DNA of 49,815 nucleotides from Cellulomonas sp. ACRRI (lineage in GTDB: Bacteria; Actinomycetota; Actinomycetes; Actinomycetales; Cellulomonadaceae), in assembly GCF_022346185.1 (NCBI RefSeq), contig NZ_JAKRMS010000012.1, positions 1-49,815 of the forward strand. The letters are read 5' to 3'. The translations under genes and the position numbers were made by a program. The notes beneath the pieces are model-generated. The model was not told where the DNA came from, did not search any database, and worked only from the letters and a program-made list of their open reading frames with translations. Shown here in pieces: positions 16,621 through 23,820 of the stretch (within the stretch, counting starts at the first letter, position 1; each line of letters begins with the position of its first letter).

Positions 16621-17829
16621 GTGCACGCCCAGCCCGGAACCCCCTCCGACCCCGACGCGTCGCCCGTCGGCGGGACCGCCCCGCTCGGCGGCCCCGGCCT
16701 GCCGCCGGACGGCGTGGCCCCCGCGGACCCGGCGGAGCCCGCGGACCCGGCCGACCCCGCCCCGCCGGTCACGCGCCGCGCCGCCCTGGTCTCAGGCGGC
16801 GTGCTGCTGACCGCGGTGCTGCTGGTCGTGCTGCTGCTGATGCCGGTGCCGTACGCGGTGAACTCGCCCGGGCCGACCCTGGACACCCTCGGCTCGCACG
16901 ACGACCAGGCGCTCATCACGATCGACGGCGCCGAGACCTACGACTCCACCGGGGAGCTGCGGCTCACCACCGTGTCCACCACGGGCGGGCCGGGCTACCC
17001 GTCGAGCGTGCTGGGCGTGCTGCAGGGCTGGCTCAGCCCGTCCCGCCGCGTGCTGCCCGTCGAGTCGGTGTTCCCGCAGGACGCGACCCAGGAGCAGCTG
17101 GACCAGCAGAACGAGGCGCAGATGGTGTCCTCGCAGGAGAACGCCACGGTCGCCGCGCTCGAGGAGCTCGGGTACACGGTGCCGGTCACGCTCACCGTGC
17201 ACGAGGCCGTCGAGGGCACGGGCGCGGTCGGCGTCGTCGAGCCCGGGGACGTGCTGCTGTCCTACGACGGCACGCCGCTGACGTCCTACGGGCAGCTCAT
17301 CGACCTGCTGGACGCGACCGAGCCGGGCACGACCGTCACGCTGGGCGTGCAGCGGGACGGCGCCGAGGTCGACCTGGACGTGGTGACCGGCGCCCGCGAG
17401 GACGACGACGGCAGCCAGCTCGGCGTCTACATCGACCCGACGTTCGACCCGCCGGTGGACGTCTCCATCCGGATCGACCAGATCGGCGGCTCCAGCGCGG
17501 GCACGATGTTCGCGCTCGGGATCATCGACAAGCTGACCCCCGAGGACGAGGCCGCCGGCCAGGTCATCGCCGGCACCGGCACGATGGACCTCAACGGCGC
17601 CGTCGGGCCGATCGGCGGCATCCGGCAGAAGATGGCCGGCGCGCTGCGCGACGGGGCGGACTGGTTCCTCGCGCCGGCGGACAACTGCGACGAGGTCGTG
17701 GGGAACGTGCCCGACGGCCTGACGGTGGTCAAGGTGTCAACCCTGCACGAGGCGCGCGAGGCGGTCGTGGCCATCGGCGCCGGCGAGGCGGACGACCTGC
17801 CGACCTGCACGGCGGCGGACGCGGGCTGA
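16621..17829 (+). CDS. Membrane-anchored PDZ-Lon (YlbL-type) protease
   Basis: About 402 residues. A Pro/Gly/Asp-rich cytoplasmic tail is followed by one membrane helix (about 60-82, GGVLLTAVLLVVLLLM), so the rest is outside. A PDZ domain contains GVVEPGDVLLSYDGTPL. A C-terminal Lon-type S16 domain has the catalytic Ser in GGSSAGTMFALGI and the Lys in GPIGGIRQKMAGA. YlbL-type proteases act in quality control at the cell envelope; in Bacillus the homologue degrades a DNA-damage checkpoint inhibitor. A checkpoint role here, next to AdnAB and UvrD2, is attractive but only inferred. GTG 16621 is chosen over 16603 because a -10-like box sits six bases upstream. Confidence 0.9.
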   Translation: MHAQPGTPSDPDASPVGGTAPLGGPGLPPDGVAPADPAEPADPADPAPPVTRRAALVSGGVLLTAVLLVVLLLMPVPYAVNSPGPTLDTLGSHDDQALITIDGAETYDSTGELRLTTVSTTGGPGYPSSVLGVLQGWLSPSRRVLPVESVFPQDATQEQLDQQNEAQMVSSQENATVAALEELGYTVPVTLTVHEAVEGTGAVGVVEPGDVLLSYDGTPLTSYGQLIDLLDATEPGTTVTLGVQRDGAEVDLDVVTGAREDDDGSQLGVYIDPTFDPPVDVSIRIDQIGGSSAGTMFALGIIDKLTPEDEAAGQVIAGTGTMDLNGAVGPIGGIRQKMAGALRDGADWFLAPADNCDEVVGNVPDGLTVVKVSTLHEAREAVVAIGAGEADDLPTCTAADAG

Positions 17830-17862
17830 CGCCGACGGGCCGCCCGGGCGGCCCGCGCGGGC

Positions 17863-18435
17863 TCAGGCGAACGTCGCCCGCAGCCCCTCGACCAGCCCCG
17901 GCACGACGTCCTCGCCCTGGCCGACGGCGTCGTCCCGGTCGTCGGACCGCTGCCGGACCGCGCACCACGACGGCCCGTCGCGGAGCACGCCCACGGCGAG
18001 CCGCACGTCCTGGCGCTGCGGGTGCCCGAGCAGCGCGTCGAGCGCGGCGTCCGGCTCCTGGGGCAGCCCTTCCTCGGCCTCCGGCGGCAGCACGATCCGC
18101 TCGACGGTCAGCGCTGCGCCGTCGACCCCGTCCGGCCACGCGATCGCGCCGAGCAGCCCCTCCAGGTCGTCGCTCGCGGGCAGGCCCTCCTGCTCGACGG
18201 AGGTCAGGTGGTCCGGGTCGGCGGCCGCGGCGGCCAGCACGTCCGGCGGCAGCTGCGAGGCGAGCGCCGGCTCCGCGTCCAGGGCGGCCTGCGTCCTGAC
18301 CAGGGCGAACACCCGCACCGGCCCGTCCCAGCCGCCCGTCGCGACGTGCCGCTCGATCTCGACGACCGCGGCGGCGAGCGCGCGCTGAGCAGGGGTGCTT
18401 CCGGGGGTCTGCGGGGTCTGCGTCACGGTCGCCAT
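17863..18435 (-). CDS. PPA1309 family protein
   Basis: A 190-residue soluble, acidic protein of the PPA1309 family, known only as a conserved actinobacterial neighbour of the UPF0182 and PDZ-Lon genes. Recognisable blocks are RVFALVRTQAALDAEP, ALTVERIVLPP, QDVRLAVGVLRDG and WCAVRQRSDDR. There is no signal peptide or catalytic motif. It is convergent with the protease gene (33-base gap) and divergent from the UPF0182 gene. The function is unknown. Confidence 0.85.
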   Translation of the reverse strand: MATVTQTPQTPGSTPAQRALAAAVVEIERHVATGGWDGPVRVFALVRTQAALDAEPALASQLPPDVLAAAAADPDHLTSVEQEGLPASDDLEGLLGAIAWPDGVDGAALTVERIVLPPEAEEGLPQEPDAALDALLGHPQRQDVRLAVGVLRDGPSWCAVRQRSDDRDDAVGQGEDVVPGLVEGLRATFA

Positions 18436-18503
18436 CCTCGCACCCGCGGCGCCGGCCGGGCACGCGCGCAGGGGGCGGGTGCGGGGGGTGCCCGCTGTGG
18501 GAA

Positions 18504-18599
18504 CCTTGAGGTCGCCGGGCGCGTTGTGACCTGCGTGAGCGCCGGGCCCTGCCCGCCGCGTCCACGCGCGATCCGTACCCGACGACGAGGACCTCAAGG
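18504..18599. repeat. Long-range inverted repeat before UPF0182 gene
   Basis: CCTTGAGGTC (18504-18513) and its exact complement GACCTCAAGG (18590-18599) lie 76 bases apart. The right copy ends two bases before the GTG start and includes the ribosome-binding region (GAGGACC). If both are transcribed they could form a stem that hides the start; alternatively they are two half-sites for a protein. Confidence 0.6.
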
Positions 18600-18601
18600 C
18601 C

Positions 18602-21600
18602 GTGACCTTCGCCAACCCGTCCGCCCGACAGCCCCGGGGGCCACGCCCGCCCCGGCCACCGAGGGGCGCCCCCGGCCGCCGCCGGCCGAGCCCGCTCGCG
18701 ATCACCGTCGTGGTGCTCGCCCTGGTCGTGGTGGCCGTGCTGCTGCTCGCCCAGCTCTGGACCGAGGTGCTGTGGTTCGACCAGCTGGGCTTCTCCCAGG
18801 TGCTGTGGACCCAGTGGCTCACCCGCGGCGCGCTGTTCCTCGCCGGCCTGCTCGTCATGGGCGGCGCCGTGTTCTCCAGCCTCGCGATCGGCTACCGCAC
18901 CCGCCCGGTGTACGCCCCGTCCAACCAGGAGCAGGCCAGCCTCGACGCCTACCGCGAGGCCGTCGAGCCGCTGCGCCGCGTCGTGCTCGTCGCCGGCCCG
19001 GCGGTGCTCGGGCTGTTCGCGGGCATCGCGGCCTCCCAGCAGTGGAGCTCCGTCCAGCTCTGGATGAACAGCACGCCGGTCGGACGTGAGGACCCCCAGT
19101 GGGGGATGGACCTGTCGTTCTACATGTTCCAGCTGCCGGGCATGCGGTTCGTCGTCAGCTTCCTCATGGCCGTGACGGTGCTGGCCGGCATCGCCGCCGT
19201 CGCGACGCACTACCTGTACGGCGGGTTCCGGGTCGGCGGCTCCGCCGGCACCCCGCGGATGACCCGCGCCGCCCGGGTGCACCTGTCCGTGATCGCGGCC
19301 GTCCTCATGGTGCTGATCGCGGCCAACTACTTCCTCGACCGCTACTCGATCCTGACCCAGGAGGGCGACCGGTTCGCCGGCGCCTCGTTCACGGACGTCA
19401 ACGCGGTCATCCCCTCCAAGAGCATCCTCGCGGGTGTGGCGCTGCTGGTCGCCGTCATGTTCGTCGTCACCGCCCTGCGCGGCACCTGGCGGCTGCCGGC
19501 CATCGGCGTGGGCCTGATGATCGTCAGCGCGATCGCCATCGGCGGCATCTACCCGGCGGTCGTCCAGCGGTTCCAGGTGAACCCGAACCAGCAGGACGCC
19601 GAGGCGCCGTTCATCCAGCGGAACATCGACGCGACGCTCGCGGCGTACGGCCTCGAGGACGTGGAGACGAGCGACTACAACGCGAACGTCACCGCCGAGC
19701 CGGGCGCCCTGCGCGAGGACGCGGAGACCACCGCCTCCATCCGCCTGCTCGACCCGCAGGTGGTGTCGGACTCGTTCCGCCAGCTCGAGCAGATCCGTGG
19801 CTTCTACTCCTTCCCCGACACCCTGTCGGTGGACCGGTACGACGTCGCGGACGAGAGCCGCGACACCGTGATCGCGGTCCGCGAGCTCGACCTGGACGGC
19901 CTGGACGCCCAGCGCCGCAACTGGACGAACGACGCGACCGTCTACACCCACGGGTTCGGCGTCGTCGCGGCGTACGGCAACACCACGACGTCGAGCGGCG
20001 CCCCCGAGTTCTGGGAGGGCGGCATCCCGTCCACCGGCGAGATGGGCGAGTACGAGCCGCGGATCTACTTCGGCCAGAGCTCGCCGAGCTACTCGATCGT
20101 CGGCGCCCCCGAGGGCTCCGAGTGGGAGCTCGACTACCCGGACGACGAGTCCGGCGGCGCGGTCAACACCTCGTTCCCGACCGACGAGGTCTCGGCGGGC
20201 CCGGAGATCGGGACGTTCTGGAACAAGCTGCTCTACTCGATCAAGTTCGGCTCCGAGCAGATCCTGTTCTCCGACCGCGTGACCGCCGAGTCGCAGATCC
20301 TCTACGACCGCGACCCGGTCGACCGCGTCCAGAAGGTCGCGCCGTACCTCACGCTCGACGGCCGGGTGTACCCCGCGGTCGTCGACGGCCGGGTCAAGTG
20401 GATCGTCGACGGCTACACGACGTCGAACCAGTACCCGTACGCCGCGGCGCAGTCCCTCGAGGACGCCACCGTGGACTCGCTGACCGAGACGTCGACCACC
20501 ATCGCGGCCCTGCAGCCCGAGAAGGTCAACTACATCCGCAACTCGGTCAAGGCGACGGTCGACGCCTACGACGGCAGCGTCACGCTGTACGCGTGGGACG
20601 ACCAGGACCCGGTCCTGCAGGCCTGGAGCAACGTCTTCGACACCTCTCTCGAGCCCGTGTCCGCGATCAGCTCGGACCTGATGAGCCACATCCGGTACCC
20701 CGAGGACCTGTTCAAGGTGCAGCGGACCCTGCTCGGCACGTACCACGTGACCGACCCGGGCCAGTTCTTCTCGGGCAACGACGCGTGGCGCACCCCGAAC
20801 GACCCGACCGCCTCGGGTCAGAGCGTCGCGCAGCCGCCGTACTACCTGACGCTGGAGATGCCGACGCAGGACGCGGCGACGTTCTCCCTCATGTCGACGT
20901 ACGTGCCCGCGGGCGGCAACGCCCGTGACGTCCTGACCGGGTACATCGCGGTCGACGCGGAGGCGGGGTCGGCCGAGGGCGAACCCGCGGAGGGCTACGG
21001 CAAGATCCGGCTCCTGGAGCTGCCACGCGACTCCACCGTCCCGGGCCCGAACCAGATGAACAACAACTTCTCCTCCAACCCGGAGGTGTCGAACGAGCTG
21101 AACATCCTGGCGCGCGGTGACTCCCAGGTCATCCGCGGGAACCTGCTCACCCTCCCCGTCGGCGGCGGGCTGCTGTACGTGCAGCCGGTGTACGTGCAGG
21201 CGGCGAGCGGCACGCAGTTCCCGCTGCTGCAGCGGGTGCTGGTGTCGTTCGGCGACGAGATCGGGTTCGCCAGCACCCTCGACGAGGCGCTGGACCAGGT
21301 GTTCGGCGGTGATGACGGCACGTCCGCCGGCGACGCCGGCAACGAGATCACGCCACCGACCACCGGGGACGACACCGGTGGGGACACCGGCGGCGACGGC
21401 ACCGCCACGCCGACGCCCGCGCCGACCGGGGGCACGGGTGCCGGCACCGGCGACGCCCAGACCCGGCTGACGCAGGCCATCGACCGGGCCACCCAGGCGT
21501 ACCAGGACGGGCAGGCCGCGCTGGCCAGCGGCGACTTCGCCGCCTACGGCGAGGCGCAGGCCCGGCTGCAGGAGGCCCTGGAGGATGCCGCGGCGGCCGA

Positions 21601-21628
21601 CGCGGAGCTGGGCGGCTCGGGCGGCTGA
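18602..21628 (+). CDS. UPF0182 large membrane protein
   Basis: 1008 residues. Seven or so membrane helices lie in the first roughly 330 residues (for example ITVVVLALVVVAVLLLAQ and VILMV-type segments), followed by a very large extracytoplasmic domain. The sequence is typical of UPF0182: TEVLWFDQLGFSQVLWTQ, YEPRIYFGQSSPSYSIVG, DPVDRVQKVAPYLTLDGRVYP. The last roughly 100 residues are Gly/Thr/Pro-rich with an Ala-rich helical end (AQARLQEALEDAAAADAELG). The function is unknown; mycobacterial relatives are conserved at the same locus. The GTG start has GAGG about 12 bases upstream, inside the right arm of an inverted repeat. It ends before a strong terminator hairpin. Confidence 0.92.
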   Translation: MTFANPSARQPRGPRPPRPPRGAPGRRRPSPLAITVVVLALVVVAVLLLAQLWTEVLWFDQLGFSQVLWTQWLTRGALFLAGLLVMGGAVFSSLAIGYRTRPVYAPSNQEQASLDAYREAVEPLRRVVLVAGPAVLGLFAGIAASQQWSSVQLWMNSTPVGREDPQWGMDLSFYMFQLPGMRFVVSFLMAVTVLAGIAAVATHYLYGGFRVGGSAGTPRMTRAARVHLSVIAAVLMVLIAANYFLDRYSILTQEGDRFAGASFTDVNAVIPSKSILAGVALLVAVMFVVTALRGTWRLPAIGVGLMIVSAIAIGGIYPAVVQRFQVNPNQQDAEAPFIQRNIDATLAAYGLEDVETSDYNANVTAEPGALREDAETTASIRLLDPQVVSDSFRQLEQIRGFYSFPDTLSVDRYDVADESRDTVIAVRELDLDGLDAQRRNWTNDATVYTHGFGVVAAYGNTTTSSGAPEFWEGGIPSTGEMGEYEPRIYFGQSSPSYSIVGAPEGSEWELDYPDDESGGAVNTSFPTDEVSAGPEIGTFWNKLLYSIKFGSEQILFSDRVTAESQILYDRDPVDRVQKVAPYLTLDGRVYPAVVDGRVKWIVDGYTTSNQYPYAAAQSLEDATVDSLTETSTTIAALQPEKVNYIRNSVKATVDAYDGSVTLYAWDDQDPVLQAWSNVFDTSLEPVSAISSDLMSHIRYPEDLFKVQRTLLGTYHVTDPGQFFSGNDAWRTPNDPTASGQSVAQPPYYLTLEMPTQDAATFSLMSTYVPAGGNARDVLTGYIAVDAEAGSAEGEPAEGYGKIRLLELPRDSTVPGPNQMNNNFSSNPEVSNELNILARGDSQVIRGNLLTLPVGGGLLYVQPVYVQAASGTQFPLLQRVLVSFGDEIGFASTLDEALDQVFGGDDGTSAGDAGNEITPPTTGDDTGGDTGGDGTATPTPAPTGGTGAGTGDAQTRLTQAIDRATQAYQDGQAALASGDFAAYGEAQARLQEALEDAAAADAELGGSGG

Positions 21629-21654
21629 CTCCCGGGCGCCCCGGGCGCGCACGA

Positions 21655-21691
21655 CGGCGGGCCGGTTCCCTCGCGGGGAGCCGGCCCGCCG
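21655..21691 (+). terminator. GC-hairpin terminator after UPF0182 gene
   Basis: CGGCGGGCCGGTTCCC, loop TCGC, then GGGGAGCCGGCCCGCCG gives a 16-bp stem with one G-U pair. There is no T-tract, as is common in high-GC Actinobacteria. Confidence 0.75.
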
Positions 21692-21752
21692 CGCGTCCAC
21701 CGCGCCGGGCCGGGCCGGGCGGTCGGTGTGACCGAGGGCACGGGGGCTGGAT

Positions 21753-21781
21753 TTGGATCGCCCGTCACCCTGGCGTAACGT
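21753..21781 (+). promoter_or_regulatory. Promoter of first initiator tRNA
   Basis: -35 TTGGAT (21753-21758), a 17-base spacer, -10 TAACGT (21776-21781); the mature tRNA begins 12 bases later. Confidence 0.65.
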
Positions 21782-21793
21782 AGTGATCACCGA

Positions 21794-21867
21794 CGCGGGG
21801 TGGAGCAGCTCGGTAGCTCGCTGGGCTCATAACCCAGAGGTCGCAGGTTCAAATCCTGCCCCCGCTA
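21794..21867 (+). tRNA. Initiator tRNA-fMet (CAU), copy 1
   Basis: A 74-base cloverleaf starting CGCGGGG. The anticodon loop is CTCATAA, flanked by three G:C pairs (GGG/CCC), and position 1 does not pair with position 72; both are hallmarks of initiator tRNA. The T arm is GCAGG-TTCAAAT-CCTGC. The CCA end is not encoded. It differs from copy 2 by one base (C versus T closing the T stem). Confidence 0.95.
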
Positions 21868-21890
21868 CGCAGTGCCGATGCAGATCGGCG

Positions 21891-21924
21891 ACGAAGGCCC
21901 GGACCATCTGGTCCGGGCCTTCGT
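21891..21924 (+). terminator. Terminator after tRNA copy 1
   Basis: ACGAAGGCCCGGACCA and its exact complement, separated by TC: a 16-bp perfect stem. Almost the same hairpin follows tRNA copy 2. Confidence 0.85.
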
Positions 21925-21942
21925 GCTGTGCACGGCGCGCCG

Positions 21943-22965
21943 CTAGCGGGCCGCGCGCTCGGCGCCCGGACGGCGCCGCAGGCCGGCGTCGGCGACCTCC
22001 GGACCGCGGTAGACCATGTCCATCGCCCCGATGCTCTCTCCCGGCGGGACGATCGTGTCGATCCGGTCGAGGATCTCGTCGGTCAGGGCGACCTCGGCGC
22101 CGGCGAGGGTGCTCTCGAGCTGCTCCAGGGTGCGCGGGCCGATGATCGCGGACGTCACGCCCGGGTGCGCGATCGTGAACGCCATCGCCAGGTGCGGCAG
22201 CGGGATCCCGACCTCGGCCGACAGCGCGAGGAGCTGCTCCACCGCGGCCAGGCGCCGCTCGTCGCGGAAGTGCCGCATCCCGGTCGTCGCGCGGAAGGTG
22301 TCGTTGGCCTCCCCGGCCCGGTACCTGCCGGTCAGGGCGCCCCCGGCGAGCGGGCTGTACACGAGGGTGCCCATCCCGTAGCGCTGCGCCACCGGCAGGA
22401 TCTCGCGCTCGATCTCGCGGTCGAGGATCGAGTAGTTCGGCTGCTCGGTGCGGAACCGCTCGAACCCGCGCCGCTCGGACGTCCACTGCGCCTCGACGAT
22501 CTCGGAGCCGCGCAGGGAGGACGACCCGATCGCCCGCACCTTGCCCTGCCGCACGAGGTCGGTGAGGGCGGAGAGCGTCTCCTCGATGTCGGTGTCGGGG
22601 TCGGGGCGGTGCAGCTGGTAGAGGTCGATGTGGTCGGTGCGCAGGTTCCGCAGCGAGCGCTCGACGGCCTGCACGATCCAGCGCCGCGAGGCGCCGCGGT
22701 GGTTCACGTCGTCGTCGACCGGGCCGTGGAACTTCGTCGCGAGCACGACCTGGTCGCGGCGCCCCTGCAGCGCCTCGCCGACGACCTCCTCCGAGTCGCC
22801 GTAGCGGTCCGCGGTGTCGACGACGTTGATGCCCGCGTCGAGCGCGCGGTGGATGATCCGGATGCCCTCCCGGCGGTCGGGGTTGCCGAGCGAGCCGAGC
22901 ATCATCGCGCCGAGCGCGTAGGGCGTCACCTTGATGCCGGTGCGCCCGAGGGTGCGGTACTGCAT
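21943..22965 (-). CDS. Aldo/keto reductase
   Basis: A 340-residue NADPH-dependent oxidoreductase of the AKR superfamily. The catalytic tetrad is visible: D50 and Y55 in VVDTADRYGDSEE, K78 in LATKFHG, H119 in LYQLHRPD. The C-terminal cofactor loop includes AIIGPRTLEQLES. ATG 22965 has GGGAGG upstream. It is divergent from a TetR gene; its promoter (-35 TAGACA, -10 TATGGT) has a TetR-type palindrome filling the 17-base spacer, so it is probably repressed by that regulator and induced by a small reactive carbonyl or similar ligand. The substrate is not predictable. Confidence 0.9.
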   Translation of the reverse strand: MQYRTLGRTGIKVTPYALGAMMLGSLGNPDRREGIRIIHRALDAGINVVDTADRYGDSEEVVGEALQGRRDQVVLATKFHGPVDDDVNHRGASRRWIVQAVERSLRNLRTDHIDLYQLHRPDPDTDIEETLSALTDLVRQGKVRAIGSSSLRGSEIVEAQWTSERRGFERFRTEQPNYSILDREIEREILPVAQRYGMGTLVYSPLAGGALTGRYRAGEANDTFRATTGMRHFRDERRLAAVEQLLALSAEVGIPLPHLAMAFTIAHPGVTSAIIGPRTLEQLESTLAGAEVALTDEILDRIDTIVPPGESIGAMDMVYRGPEVADAGLRRRPGAERAAR

Positions 22966-22987
22966 GCGTGCCTCCCGTATGCTGGTG

Positions 22988-23004
22988 GCGGAACACCGTT
23001 CCGC
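22988..23004. promoter_or_regulatory. TetR operator O1
   Basis: GCGGAAC-ACC-GTTCCGC, a perfect 17-base palindrome between the AKR and TetR genes. It shares the CGGAAC-N3-GTTCCG core with O2, 35 bp away centre to centre. Confidence 0.8.
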
Positions 23005-23017
23005 TTCGATGTCGCCG

Positions 23018-23046
23018 ACCATACGGAACGCTGTTCCGTTTGTCTA
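23018..23046 (-). promoter_or_regulatory. AKR promoter overlapping TetR operator O2
   Basis: On the minus strand, TAGACA (23046-23041), a 17-base spacer and TATGGT (23023-23018) form a good sigma-A promoter. The palindrome ACGGAAC-GCT-GTTCCGT (23023-23039) occupies the spacer, so bound repressor would block RNA polymerase directly. Confidence 0.75.
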
Positions 23047-23058
23047 GTGAGGTGAGCC

Positions 23059-23655
23059 GTGACCTCGTCCGCCAGCTCCCGACCCCTGCGCGCCGACGCC
23101 CGGCAGAACGCCGACGCCCTGCTCGTCGCCGCCCGGGCCGTGTTCGAGCGTTCGGGGGTCGACGCACCGGCGCGGGAGGTGGCCGCCGAGGCCGGGGTCG
23201 GCGTCGGCACCCTCTACCGGCACTACCCCACGCGGGCGGACCTCGTGACCGCGGTGTTCACCACGGAGATCGACGCGACCGCCGCAGCCGCCGCGGAGCT
23301 GCGGCGCCGCTACCCGCCTGGCGAGGCGCTGGACCAGTGGATCGCGCGGTTCACGCAGTTCGTCGCGACCAAGCAGGGGCTCGCGGCGGCTCTCCGCTCC
23401 GGGGACCCGGCGTTCGACGCGCTGCCGGCCTACCTGGAGGCGACCCTCGGGCCGGCCCTGCGCTCCCTCCTCGAGGCCGCCGTGGCCAGCGGCGAGGTCC
23501 GGCCCGACGTCGACGCGCTCGACCTCCTCCAGGCGATCGGCGACCTGAGCCACCGCGCGCCGTCGGCGGACGGCTCGCCGAACCCGATGGTGCGCCTGCT
23601 CGTCGACGGCCTGCGCGTGCGGGGCCGGCCGGTGCGCGCGCCGCGACCCGACTAG
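23059..23655 (+). CDS. TetR-family repressor
   Basis: A 198-residue regulator. The N-terminal helix-turn-helix reads REVAAEAGVGVGTLYRHYPTR, a standard TetR DNA-binding motif. The C-terminal ligand/dimer domain (WIARFTQFVATKQGL onwards) resembles the TetR group in which the end of the protein contains DLLQAIGDLSHRAP. GTG 23059 has GAGG nearby. Divergent placement and the two identical-core palindromes in the intergenic region make it the likely repressor of the aldo/keto reductase and of itself. The inducer is unknown. Confidence 0.9.
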   Translation: MTSSASSRPLRADARQNADALLVAARAVFERSGVDAPAREVAAEAGVGVGTLYRHYPTRADLVTAVFTTEIDATAAAAAELRRRYPPGEALDQWIARFTQFVATKQGLAAALRSGDPAFDALPAYLEATLGPALRSLLEAAVASGEVRPDVDALDLLQAIGDLSHRAPSADGSPNPMVRLLVDGLRVRGRPVRAPRPD

Positions 23656-23692
23656 GTCCCGGCGCCCGGGTCGCGTAGGGTGGGAGCACCGA

Positions 23693-23766
23693 CGCGGGGT
23701 GGAGCAGCTCGGTAGCTCGCTGGGCTCATAACCCAGAGGTCGCAGGTTCAAATCCTGTCCCCGCTA
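23693..23766 (+). tRNA. Initiator tRNA-fMet (CAU), copy 2
   Basis: 74 bases, identical to copy 1 apart from T in place of C at the end of the T stem (CCTGT), giving a G-U pair. The seven preceding bases CACCGA(C) and the following CGCAG also match copy 1. A possible -10 TAGGGT lies at 23676-23681. Confidence 0.95.
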
Positions 23767-23773
23767 CGCAGAG

Positions 23774-23809
23774 GACGAAGGCCCGGACCACCTGGTCCGG
23801 GCCTTCGTC
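23774..23809 (+). terminator. Terminator after tRNA copy 2
   Basis: GACGAAGGCCCGGACCA and its exact complement around CC: a 17-bp perfect stem, nearly identical to the hairpin after copy 1. Confidence 0.85.
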
Positions 23810-23820
23810 GTCCCTGCGGC

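Noticed and set aside
21794-23766. tRNA direct repeats as attL/attR of an integrated element
   Set aside because: No integrase or phage gene lies between them, and the repeat covers the whole tRNA, flanks and a terminator rather than only a 3' tRNA segment.
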